Assembly (NCBI GenBank): GCA_900467685.1
Contig: UBQX01000012.1
Coordinates: forward strand, 77,028-141,027
DNA: 64,000 nt
Direction: 5' to 3'
DNA from: Hyphomicrobiales bacterium
Lineage (GTDB): Bacteria > Pseudomonadota > Alphaproteobacteria > Rhizobiales > Rhizobiaceae
This document shows, one piece after another, positions 1-6,665 of the stretch. A program made the position numbers and the translations under genes. The stretch's first letter is position 1. Each line of letters starts with the position of its first letter. The notes beneath the pieces were generated by a model that saw only the letters and a list, made by a program, of their open reading frames with translations, ran no database searches and had not been told where the DNA came from.

Positions 1-96
1 GCCGGCGCCGGCCCGGATGTGGTGCGCCTGTCGATCGGCATCGAGGATGTCGCCGATATCGTGGCCGACCTCGAACAGTCGCTCGCGGCTGTGTGA
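1..96 (+). CDS. C-terminal end of a Cys/Met-metabolism PLP-dependent enzyme (partial)
   Basis: Only the last 31 codons are in the window; the gene begins upstream. The frame reads through VVRLSIGIEDVADIVADLEQ and ends with a stop at 94-96. The pattern VRLSIGIED...DLEQSL is the usual C-terminus of the trans-sulfuration family (cystathionine gamma-synthase, O-acetyl- or O-succinylhomoserine sulfhydrylase). Those enzymes act in the cytoplasm on activated homoserine in methionine/cysteine synthesis. The tail looks most like the homoserine sulfhydrylases, but the exact substrate cannot be told from this fragment. The cupin gene starts 25 bases downstream. Confidence 0.75.
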   Translation, partial: AGAGPDVVRLSIGIEDVADIVADLEQSLAAV

Positions 97-121
97 AACC
101 AGCTGGTCGCCGAGGAGTGAC

Positions 122-466
122 ATGACGAAGGCTTGTAAATTCGACCTCTCAACCATCGAGCCGGAAGAGGGCGCGCCCGCGCCCGACCGGCTCATCTCCG
201 GCGACCCGCACTTCACCACCTGGAATTTCGAAGAGACAGACGGCGGCATTTATGCCGGCGTCTGGCAGGCCACGCCCGGCAAATGGCGCGTCGTCTATGA
301 CGAATGGGAGTATTTCCATATTCTCGAAGGCCACTCGATCCTGACAGAAGAGGGTGGCAAACCCGTTCACCTCAAGGCCGGCGATAGCATGATCGTCCGC
401 CCCGGCTTTTCAGGCACCTGGGAAGTCGTAGAGACCACCCGCAAGGACTACGTGATCCGTCTTTAG
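122..466 (+). CDS. Cupin-domain protein (DUF861/cupin_3 type)
   Basis: The product is 114 residues and forms a single small beta-barrel cupin. I chose the ATG at 122 because GAGGAG lies at 112-117; a longer frame from position 17 would overlap the upstream gene. The core runs from about residue 45 to the end: GVW..TPGKWRV..DEWEYFHILEGHS, then LKAGDS..VRPGFSGTWEV. This is the pattern of the cupin_3 family, which includes ureidoglycine aminohydrolase-like proteins, but most members have no known substrate. It follows the PLP enzyme closely and may be co-transcribed with it. I infer a small cytoplasmic metal-binding cupin and assign no reaction. Confidence 0.85.
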   Translation: MTKACKFDLSTIEPEEGAPAPDRLISGDPHFTTWNFEETDGGIYAGVWQATPGKWRVVYDEWEYFHILEGHSILTEEGGKPVHLKAGDSMIVRPGFSGTWEVVETTRKDYVIRL

Positions 467-509
467 TCTCTGAGCCAGTCGAACGCATCGACCTTGCATT
501 CGTCAATTT

Positions 510-526
510 ACAGGTATATACCCGCA
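510..526 (+). promoter_or_regulatory. Degenerate MarR-type operator half-pair before the MarR gene
   Basis: The right arm CCCGCA (521-526) is preceded by the six-base spacer TATATA and a weak left arm TACAGG (4 of 6 bases match TGCGGG). It has the same geometry as the perfect palindrome before the MFS gene at 943-960. It lies directly against the MarR start codon, where it would fit autorepression. Confidence 0.45.
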
Positions 527-528
527 TC

Positions 529-930
529 ATGACTCATCCCTGCTATTGCATCGCTCTGCGCAAGGTTTCCCGTCGACTGACTGCGGTCTACGACGAGGCG
601 TTTGCGCCGCTGGGCATCACGGTCTCGCAGTTCAGTCAGTTGCGCAACATCAAGCATAAGCAGCCGGTATCGCTGACGGAACTGGCCGATATTCTGGAAC
701 TCGACCGCTCAACGGTCGGGCGCAATACCAAGGTTCTGCATCGCATGAACCTTGTCGCCATGACGCCATCGCCGGAGGATCAGCGCGAGACGATGCTGAC
801 GCTGACGGACGAGGCGATAACGCTCCTGAAGCGCGCTACGCCGATCTGGAATGACGTTCAGCAGCGCATCGAAGCCAAGCTCGAAGCCGCAGAATTCGAT
901 CGCCTCATCGGCGCACTTGGGGACTTGTAA
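529..930 (+). CDS. MarR-family transcriptional regulator
   Basis: The product is 133 residues, typical of MarR repressors. The winged helix-turn-helix spans roughly residues 45-95, with VSLTELADILELDRSTVGRN as the recognition unit and SPEDQRETMLTLTD as the wing. Such proteins dimerise and usually repress a neighbouring efflux or catabolic gene until a small aromatic or phenolic ligand binds; the ligand here is unknown. The next gene, an MFS transporter 45 bases downstream, is the obvious target. The start ATG at 529 has no good ribosome-binding site; the closest purine run is AGG at 512-514. The start could lie slightly elsewhere or the message could be leaderless. Confidence 0.92.
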   Translation: MTHPCYCIALRKVSRRLTAVYDEAFAPLGITVSQFSQLRNIKHKQPVSLTELADILELDRSTVGRNTKVLHRMNLVAMTPSPEDQRETMLTLTDEAITLLKRATPIWNDVQQRIEAKLEAAEFDRLIGALGDL

Positions 931-942
931 TTTTCACGCAAA

Positions 943-960
943 TGCGGGCACATACCCGCA
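943..960 (+). promoter_or_regulatory. Perfect inverted repeat, candidate MarR operator
   Basis: TGCGGGCACATACCCGCA has two perfect 6-bp arms (943-948 and 955-960) around six bases. It sits between the MarR gene and the MFS gene, just before the AGGAGAG ribosome-binding site. A weaker copy precedes the MarR gene itself. Similar sites in both promoters are what autoregulation plus control of the transporter would give. Confidence 0.6.
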
Positions 961-975
961 AATAGGAGAGACGTG

Positions 976-2271
976 ATGTCAAAGCGAGCGGCAGCCTTTC
1001 TGGCTGCAAGAGGCATACACTACGGTTGGCTGGTCATCGGCATCACCTTCCTGACCATGCTGGCCACGGCCGGCGCGATGGGCTCGGCTGGCGTTTTGAT
1101 CCGCCCGTTGAGCGCCGAATTCGGCTGGACGACAGAGCAAATCTCCACCGCCATGGCGATCCGCCTCGTGCTTTTCGGCCTGCTCGGGCCGTTTGCTGCG
1201 GTCTTCATGAACCAGTTCGGGATTCGCGCCGTGGTGGCCACAGCCGCCGGGCTGATCTCGATCGGCATTCTCTGCTCGCTGTTCATGACTGAGCTCTGGC
1301 AGCTCATGCTCTTCTGGGGCCTCTTTGTCGGCATCGGCACGGGTCTGACGGCGCTGGTTCTCGGCGCAACGGTCGCCACCCGCTGGTTCGAGGCACGCCG
1401 GGGCCTTGTTGTCGGCCTGATGACGGTCAGCAATGCGACCGGTCAGCTGATCTTTCTGCCGATCCTGGCAAGCCTCACCGAGCACTACGGCTGGCGCACC
1501 GCGCTCTCCCTCATGGTCGTCATTCTCGGCGCAGCCCTTGTGCTGATGCTGACCTTCATGCGCAACTACCCGGCAGATGTCGGTCTGGCTCCCTTCGGCG
1601 GCAAGTCGATCGAGCCGCCGCCGGCGCGCGCCGCCTCGTTTGGCGAAATGATCACCACGCCGCTGATTGTTCTGCGCGGCGCGGTCGGCAAGCCAGTCTT
1701 CTGGGCGCTGTTCTTCTCCTTCTTCGTCTGTGGGCTCAGCACCAACGGGCTTGTCCAGACGCACTGGATCTCGATCTGCGGCGATTTCGGTATCCTGCCC
1801 GTCGCCGCTGCCGGGCTGCTCGCAACGATCGGCATCTTCGACTTCATCGGCACACTCGGCGCCGGTTGGCTCTCCGACCGCTTCGACAATCGCTGGCTTC
1901 TTTTCTGGTTCTACGGCCTGCGCGGACTGTCGCTGATCGCGCTCTCCATGTCCGGCTTCGACTACCTGACGCTGTCGCTCTTCGCCGTCTTCTACGGCCT
2001 TGACTGGGTGGCCACTGTGCCGCCGACCGTCAAGCTGACGGTTGCCAACTTCGGCCGGGACAAGGCCAATATCGTCTTCGGCTGGGTCTTCGCCGCCCAC
2101 CAGCTGGGCGCGGCAACGGCAACTTTCGGCGCAGGCTATATTCGGACCGACTACGAGACCTTCATGCCGGCCGTCTACATCGCGGGCTTCGCCTGCCTCA
2201 TCGCTGCCGTCGTCGTTCTTGGCATCAATCGTGGACGGAAGGCAGGGGTGCTCTCCGGTCAGCCTGCCTGA
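976..2271 (+). CDS. MFS transporter
   Basis: The product is 431 residues, rich in hydrophobic stretches consistent with 12 transmembrane helices. It begins with an N-terminal HYGWLVIGITFLTML segment of the kind seen in oxalate/formate and monocarboxylate-type MFS carriers. The cytoplasmic loops between helices 2-3 and 8-9 are recognisable (AVFMNQFGIR; TLGAGWLSDRFDNR). I prefer ATG 976 to the GTG at 973, since both share the AGGAGAG site at 964-970. It is an inner-membrane secondary transporter, but the substrate cannot be read from sequence. Gene order and the palindrome at 943-960 suggest control by the upstream MarR regulator, so drug, aromatic acid or small organic acid transport is plausible. 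Confidence 0.9.
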   Translation: MSKRAAAFLAARGIHYGWLVIGITFLTMLATAGAMGSAGVLIRPLSAEFGWTTEQISTAMAIRLVLFGLLGPFAAVFMNQFGIRAVVATAAGLISIGILCSLFMTELWQLMLFWGLFVGIGTGLTALVLGATVATRWFEARRGLVVGLMTVSNATGQLIFLPILASLTEHYGWRTALSLMVVILGAALVLMLTFMRNYPADVGLAPFGGKSIEPPPARAASFGEMITTPLIVLRGAVGKPVFWALFFSFFVCGLSTNGLVQTHWISICGDFGILPVAAAGLLATIGIFDFIGTLGAGWLSDRFDNRWLLFWFYGLRGLSLIALSMSGFDYLTLSLFAVFYGLDWVATVPPTVKLTVANFGRDKANIVFGWVFAAHQLGAATATFGAGYIRTDYETFMPAVYIAGFACLIAAVVVLGINRGRKAGVLSGQPA

Positions 2272-2310
2272 TGCGCCAGTCCATTGGAACAAGCTAATAA
2301 ATACAACGTT

Positions 2311-2347
2311 TCTCCCCGGCATCATTTCCGGGGAGAGACATGAAATG
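2311..2347 (+). promoter_or_regulatory. Hairpin that sequesters the ribosome-binding site of the iron permease gene
   Basis: TCTCCCCGG (2311-2319) and CCGGGGAGA (2328-2336) form a perfect 9-bp stem with an 8-base loop. The right arm is itself the GGGGAGA ribosome-binding site of the gene starting at 2345. The structure follows the MFS stop by about 40 bases and lacks a downstream T-run, so a translational gate is more likely than an intrinsic terminator. Confidence 0.6.
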
Positions 2348-2752
2348 GCGAACGTTACCAAGCTTTTTTCAAAATTCGCAACCAAGACGTCGAAGCTCGC
2401 CGGAAAGCCGGCGACTTTCGTGCTGGCGGTGACGCTGGTCGTCGCATGGGCGGCCACTGGACCGCTCTTCGGCTTCTCCGATGTCTGGCAGCTCGTCATC
2501 AACACCTCGACGACGATCATCACCTTCCTCATGATCTTCGTCCTGCAGAACTCACAGAACCGCGACAGCGAAGCCATCCAGGCGAAGCTTGACGAACTGA
2601 TTCTCGTCGGCGCCGCCCATAACCGACTTGTCGGCGTCGAAAAGCTGGATGAGCATGAGCTCGACAAGCTCAAGAAGGAGCTCGAGGCGAGGGCCGAAGA
2701 GATTGGAGAAGAGCCGGAGGAACTGGCCGAGAAAATCGGCCTGAGACGCTAG
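2345..2752 (+). CDS. Low-affinity iron permease family membrane protein
   Basis: The product is 135 residues. Two membrane segments lie at about residues 22-42 and 48-68 (FVLAVTLVVAWAATGPLFGF; LVINTSTTIITFLMIFVLQN). They are followed by NSQNRDSEAIQAKLDELI and a charged, coiled-coil-like C-terminus. The short TM pair plus QNSQNRD..A...KLDELI is the signature of the bacterial low-affinity iron permease family. Iron transport for these short proteins is named by homology rather than well demonstrated. I chose ATG 2345; a much longer upstream frame is a shadow of the MFS gene. The ribosome-binding site is locked in a hairpin. Confidence 0.85.
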   Translation: MANVTKLFSKFATKTSKLAGKPATFVLAVTLVVAWAATGPLFGFSDVWQLVINTSTTIITFLMIFVLQNSQNRDSEAIQAKLDELILVGAAHNRLVGVEKLDEHELDKLKKELEARAEEIGEEPEELAEKIGLRR

Positions 2753-2773
2753 AAGCCTTCGAAGTCGGAAAGG

Positions 2774-3475
2774 TCAGCGCAGCAGAATGCTGAGCAGCGG
2801 CGCGAAGAGCACGTTGACCAGCCCGACGAGTACCATCACAAGGCTGGCGATCGAGCCTTCCTCGCGGCCGATTTCATTGGCGCGGGCCACACCGGCCCCG
2901 TGCGCGCCCATGCCGAAGAGGGCGCCACGAGCCATCGCCGATTTCAGCGGCAGGAAACCCATCAGAAGATCGCCGAGCGCGGCTCCGAGCACACCGGTGA
3001 CGACCACGAAAATGGCCGTCAGATCCGGCACGCCACCGATATCTTTCGAGACCGTCATGGCAAACGGTGTGCTGAACGAGCGCGCCATGAGGCTGAGGCG
3101 TAGCGTGCCATCGATGCTCAACAGGCTGGCAAGTCCCCAGGCGGAGACCATGGCAGTCGCACTGCCGACGACGACGCCGAAGGCCAGCGCCGGCCAGTAG
3201 CGGCGGATCGTGGCGCGCTGCTCGTAGATCGGCACGGCAAAGGCGACTGTCGCCGGACCCAGCATCGCAACGAGCCAGTGCGTGACGTGAATGTACTGGG
3301 CATAGCTCTGCTTCAGCAACAGCGCCAGCGCGATGAGGACGACCGGCGCGACCAGCAGCGGCGACAGCCACGGGCTCGGCCAGCGCCGGTAGACCTGCCT
3401 GGCGGCCAAATAGACGCCGATGGTTGCGGCGGGCCAGAAGATGCTGGCAAGAAGGGTTTCAATGGCCGCGGGCAT
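2774..3475 (-). CDS. lrgB: LrgB/CidB-family membrane protein
   Basis: The product is 233 residues, almost wholly hydrophobic with about 7-8 helices. It carries the LrgB core: SFSTPFAMTVSKDIGGVPDL, then TGVLGAALGD and GAHGAGVARANEIG. LrgB/CidB proteins work with a CidA/LrgA partner as a holin-like or small-metabolite export pair implicated in murein hydrolase control and in pyruvate or glycolate flux. The partner gene lies immediately upstream and overlaps it by 17 bases, so the two are translationally coupled on the minus strand. A LysR regulator diverges from the pair. Confidence 0.93.
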   Translation of the reverse strand: MPAAIETLLASIFWPAATIGVYLAARQVYRRWPSPWLSPLLVAPVVLIALALLLKQSYAQYIHVTHWLVAMLGPATVAFAVPIYEQRATIRRYWPALAFGVVVGSATAMVSAWGLASLLSIDGTLRLSLMARSFSTPFAMTVSKDIGGVPDLTAIFVVVTGVLGAALGDLLMGFLPLKSAMARGALFGMGAHGAGVARANEIGREEGSIASLVMVLVGLVNVLFAPLLSILLR

Positions 3476-3881
3476 GGCTTTCTCCGAACCGCATCATCAG
3501 GCGGTAGCTGATATCGACTGCAAGCGCGGTCACGATCATGACCGTGGTCGCGCCAAACAGAATCACGGCGAAGATCTTGAGGCCGAGCAGGCCCAGGAAT
3601 TCGCGATGATCAAGCACGGCCAGAACCGCCGGGATGAAGAAGAGCAGCATTTCGGCAAGCAGAAACTTCGCGCCGCTGCGCAGGCTGACAATGTTGATCC
3701 GGCCCGTGCCGAGCAGAACCAGCACGAAGAACAGGCCGATCACGCTGCCGGGGACCGGAAGATCGAGGAGATGGACGATGGCTTCACCGGCCTGCCAGAT
3801 GAGAATGAGCAGCGCGATCTGCATCACGGCGCTGACATGCATCATCCGGCGGACCGAGAGTGTGATCTGGCGCGTGGACAT
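3459..3881 (-). CDS. CidA/LrgA-family holin-like protein
   Basis: The product is 140 residues with four predicted membrane helices. The family pattern is LILIWQAGEAIVHLLDLPVPGSVIG near residues 25-50, followed by LLAEMLLFFIPAVLAVLDH. CidA/LrgA proteins oligomerise in the inner membrane in a holin-like manner. The gene heads a two-gene operon with the LrgB partner, which it overlaps by 17 bases. CidA and LrgA cannot be separated by sequence alone in alphaproteobacteria, so I give no symbol. Confidence 0.9.
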   Translation of the reverse strand: MSTRQITLSVRRMMHVSAVMQIALLILIWQAGEAIVHLLDLPVPGSVIGLFFVLVLLGTGRINIVSLRSGAKFLLAEMLLFFIPAVLAVLDHREFLGLLGLKIFAVILFGATTVMIVTALAVDISYRLMMRFGESHARGH

Positions 3882-3940
3882 GGGTGCGGCTCCTTGTTTT
3901 CTGCTGGAAATATAGGACGCGGAGCGTTATGAGTGAAATG

Positions 3941-3963
3941 AATTGATATCATAAATAATAGTC
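3941..3963. promoter_or_regulatory. AT-rich dyad, candidate LysR operator
   Basis: The 94-base gap between the divergent cidA/lrgB and LysR genes is markedly AT-rich. It contains the palindrome TGATATCA at 3944-3951 flanked by AAT and AAAT. LysR regulators commonly bind such T-N11-A dyads in divergent promoters. No other inverted repeat stands out in this gap. Confidence 0.35.
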
Positions 3964-3978
3964 CAGATTGGAATAGTG

Positions 3979-4899
3979 ATGGATCTGCGGTCGCTGCGCA
4001 TCTTCACCGAAGTCATCCGGCAAGGCGGGTTCTCGCAGGCAGGGAAGACCGTCTTCCTGACACAGTCGGCGGTCAGCAAGGCCGTGCGGCAACTGGAGGA
4101 GGAGATCGGCTTTGCGCTCGTCGACCGCTCTGGTCACAAGCCGGCGCTGACCGATGCGGGACGCGTGGCGTTCCGTCATGCGCAGACGATGCTGACCCAG
4201 CGCGAAGACCTGCTGACGGAGCTTTCGGAGCTGAAGGGACTGAAGCGAGGCGCACTACGCCTTGGCCTGCCGCCGATTGGCAGCGATATCCTATTCGCGC
4301 CGCTTTTTGCGGAATATCGCAATCGTCATCCGGACATTGAAATCCAGTTGGTCGAGCACGGCAGCCGGCGACTGGAGGAAATGGTGCTGGCCGGCGAGGT
4401 CGATCTCGGCGCATCGCTGCTGCCGGTTCCCGACGCGCTCGACTGGCAGGAGGTGACGCGGGAGCCGCTTCATGTCCTCATTGCGCAGGATCATCCATTG
4501 GCCCAGCGGCAGGAGATCGCGCTTGCCGAACTGAAGGACATGCCGCTCATCTTCTTCGACAGCGGCTTCGCGCTCAATCCCATCATCCTTGAGGGCTGCC
4601 GCGAGGCGGGCTTCGAGCCGACCATTGCGGCGCGCAGCGGCCAGATCAATTTCATCGTCGAACTGGTCGGCGCGGGCCTTGGCGTCGGCTTCCTGCCGCG
4701 CCTGATCGCGGACCTGCGCGTGCGTCCGGGCGTGGTTCACATCCCCGTCCATTCGCCGGCGATGAACTGGCACATGGCCTGGGTCTGGCGTCGTGGCGGC
4801 TATCTCTCATTCGCCGCCAAGGCGTGGCTGGATCTCGCCCGTGAGGTCACCAGGAAAGCGTCAGGCTCTCAAGGCCGTGGAAGTGATAGACATCCTTGA
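3979..4899 (+). CDS. LysR-family regulator (CidR-like by position)
   Basis: The product is about 306 residues. The N-terminal helix-turn-helix covers residues 2-60 (LRSLRIFTEVIRQGGFSQAG, then LTQSAVSKAVRQLEEEIGFALVDRS). A periplasmic-binding-protein-like effector domain runs from about residue 90 (KRGALRLGLPPIGSDILFAP). GTG 3976 and ATG 3979 are equally placed; I take ATG. The divergent orientation with the CidA/LrgB pair matches the cidR arrangement known in Bacillus and Staphylococcus, where the regulator responds to acetate or pyruvate. That assignment is inference. The 3' end overlaps the convergent P450 gene by 53 bases. Confidence 0.9.
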   Translation: MDLRSLRIFTEVIRQGGFSQAGKTVFLTQSAVSKAVRQLEEEIGFALVDRSGHKPALTDAGRVAFRHAQTMLTQREDLLTELSELKGLKRGALRLGLPPIGSDILFAPLFAEYRNRHPDIEIQLVEHGSRRLEEMVLAGEVDLGASLLPVPDALDWQEVTREPLHVLIAQDHPLAQRQEIALAELKDMPLIFFDSGFALNPIILEGCREAGFEPTIAARSGQINFIVELVGAGLGVGFLPRLIADLRVRPGVVHIPVHSPAMNWHMAWVWRRGGYLSFAAKAWLDLAREVTRKASGSQGRGSDRHP

Positions 4900-6094
4900 C
4901 CTGCGGTTCTTCGGCAAGGCGAATCCCCGGAAGGCGGTCGAACAGAATGGGCAGAACCGTATTCATCTCCAGCCGCGCCAGCGGTGCGCCGATGCAAAAG
5001 TGAATACCGGCCCCGAAGGACAGGTTCTGGCCTTCGTCACGCTGCGGCTTGAAGGCAAGCGGATCGGGAAACTTCGCCGGGTCGAGATTGGCGGCCGCGA
5101 GGATGAGCCCGACCTTCTCGCCTTTCTTGAACGAAAGCCCCTGAACCTCGACATCTTCCAGCGCCCAGCGCTCAAAAATGTGCACAGGCGCAGAAATACG
5201 GAAACATTCCTCGACCAGCCGCTCGGTTATCGCGTCGTCACTTGTCAGTGACTTCGGGTCGAGCCCGCTCTGGAGAATGATGTTCACCGCGTTGCCGATC
5301 TGGTGAACGGTCGCCTCGTGGCCGGCATTGAGGAGCACGATGGTCGTGGAAACCAGTTCTTCTTCGCTGAGATATTGCCCGTCGCGTGCCGGCTGCACCA
5401 TCAGGCTCAGGAGATCGTCCTGCGGGTTGGCGCGCTTCTCGGCGGCGAGCTTCACGACATAGTCGGCAAACTCCTTCGCCGCCTGGTTTGCCCGCGCTTC
5501 GTCCTCCGCCGTGCGGCCGAACTGGTACATGCGGACATAATCGTGCGACCAGTCAAGCAACTGCCGGCACATGTCATCCGGCACGCCGATCATCCGGGCA
5601 ATCACCGTCACCGGCAGGATTTCGGCAAAGGCGGAAAGCAGCTCGACTTCGCCTTTCGGCCCGAACCCGTCGATCAGCTGATGCGCAAGCGCTGCGATCT
5701 CGGGGCGCAGCTTCTCGATATGACGGGACACGAAGGCCCGGTTGACCAGCGTGCGCAGCCGCGTGTGCTCCGGCGGCTCCAGCTCCAGCAGCGACTTCGA
5801 CTCCGCCCGGTCGAAATCTGCTAGCCGGGGATCGGCGGCCCCCAGTCCCGCTTCCTCGTGGCTCATGACATGCGTGATCTGCCGTCCAAAACGCCGGTCG
5901 CGCAGAAGCGCGTTCACGGCTTCATAGCGGGTGAAATACCATTGCTTCTGTTCGCGCCAGTAAAAGGCCGGGCCGATATCGATCAGCGCGGCATATGTCG
6001 CATTGGGGTTCCGGTAGAAGCCGGGATTTCGGGCATCGAGCGAGACTTCGGCGCTGGCCGTATCGATTTTCAGAAACTCTTGCACGGCTCTCAC
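4847..6094 (-). CDS. Cytochrome P450
   Basis: The product is 415 residues, the normal size of soluble bacterial P450s. The I-helix oxygen-binding motif is A257-G258-H259-E260-A261-T262. The K-helix ExxR is E296...R299. The heme loop FGAGIHFCIGAPLARLE places the thiolate ligand at Cys367. It is a cytoplasmic monooxygenase that needs a ferredoxin or flavodoxin partner, and no such partner is encoded nearby. It starts at the base next to the thioesterase stop, so the two genes form a tight operon. The I-helix has His-Glu-Ala-Thr where many family members have Gly-x-Asp/Glu-Thr-Thr. Substrate unknown; fatty-acid or terpenoid-like compounds are common for this class. Confidence 0.95.
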   Translation of the reverse strand: MRAVQEFLKIDTASAEVSLDARNPGFYRNPNATYAALIDIGPAFYWREQKQWYFTRYEAVNALLRDRRFGRQITHVMSHEEAGLGAADPRLADFDRAESKSLLELEPPEHTRLRTLVNRAFVSRHIEKLRPEIAALAHQLIDGFGPKGEVELLSAFAEILPVTVIARMIGVPDDMCRQLLDWSHDYVRMYQFGRTAEDEARANQAAKEFADYVVKLAAEKRANPQDDLLSLMVQPARDGQYLSEEELVSTTIVLLNAGHEATVHQIGNAVNIILQSGLDPKSLTSDDAITERLVEECFRISAPVHIFERWALEDVEVQGLSFKKGEKVGLILAAANLDPAKFPDPLAFKPQRDEGQNLSFGAGIHFCIGAPLARLEMNTVLPILFDRLPGIRLAEEPQVKDVYHFHGLESLTLSW

Positions 6095-6484
6095 TCACGC
6101 TTCCGGCGGCACGGGCGTCGGCTTGCCGTCCTGGTCCAGCGCCACCATGATGAAGATGGCGTTGGTGACCTTTTCCATCCGGTCGCTGAGATAACGCTGC
6201 GCCCAGACCTCGATGTTGAGCGTGATCGAGGTGCGGCCGACCGCCTGGATGTCGGAATAGATGCAGAGCGTGTCGCCGATCTTCACCGGCATGGCGAAGG
6301 CCATCTCCTTGACGGCCGCGGTGACGACGCGACCCTTGGCCCGCTCGGCGGCGCGGATGCCGCAGGCAAGGTCCATCTGAGCCATGACCCAGCCACCGAA
6401 AATGTCACCGGCAGCATTCGCATCGCCCGGCATGGCCAGCGTTCTCAGCGTCAATTCGCCCTTCGGTGCAACGGTCTCCGGCAT
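6095..6484 (-). CDS. Acyl-CoA thioesterase, YciA/hotdog family
   Basis: The product is 129 residues with a single hotdog fold. The motif GDANAAGDIFGGWVMAQMDL is the YciA/BACH thioesterase core, followed by KEMAFAMPVKIGDTLCIYS. These enzymes hydrolyse short- to long-chain acyl-CoAs in the cytoplasm. I chose ATG 6484 because GGAG lies about six bases before it; a GTG at 6496 would give four more residues. It is directly followed by the P450 gene with no gap, so the pair may act on the same acyl substrate pool, which is inference. The 181-base gap upstream, shared with the divergent beta-glucosidase gene, holds two palindromes. Confidence 0.93.
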   Translation of the reverse strand: MPETVAPKGELTLRTLAMPGDANAAGDIFGGWVMAQMDLACGIRAAERAKGRVVTAAVKEMAFAMPVKIGDTLCIYSDIQAVGRTSITLNIEVWAQRYLSDRMEKVTNAIFIMVALDQDGKPTPVPPEA

Positions 6485-6521
6485 CTCATTCTCCACGATT
6501 CTTCAAGGGTTTGAGCATTGC

Positions 6522-6542
6522 TTGACATGGCGTCCAAGTCAA
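6522..6542. promoter_or_regulatory. Imperfect 21-bp palindrome between the divergent thioesterase and GH3 genes
   Basis: The arms TTGACATGG (6522-6530) and CCAAGTCAA (6534-6542) pair at 8 of 9 positions around CGT. It is a typical size for a dimeric repressor site and lies 38 bases upstream of the thioesterase start. It also includes a TTGACA-like -35 element on the plus strand. The binding protein is unknown. Confidence 0.45.
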
Positions 6543-6608
6543 TTTCGAGGCAGCGATAGGCCCCACAAGATTGAAATGGCAGGTCGATACGGTTAAAGAG
6601 GGCGTCCC

Positions 6609-6620
6609 TGAAACGTTTTA
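6609..6620. promoter_or_regulatory. LacI-type operator candidate before the GH3 gene
   Basis: TGAAACGTTTTA is one base away from the perfect palindrome TGAAACGTTTCA with the central CG typical of LacI/GalR operators. It is 46 bases upstream of the likely beta-glucosidase start. Sugar-responsive LacI control would suit a glycosidase, but no LacI gene is present in the window. Confidence 0.4.
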
Positions 6621-6665
6621 GCTCATAACTGAAACTGCATGCCGCATAAGTGGCAGGAGGTAGCA

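Noticed and set aside
979-2673. 564-codon minus-strand frame across the MFS and iron-permease genes
   Set aside because: It spans two unrelated genes and an intergenic hairpin on the other strand; its composition is typical of antisense to high-GC genes.
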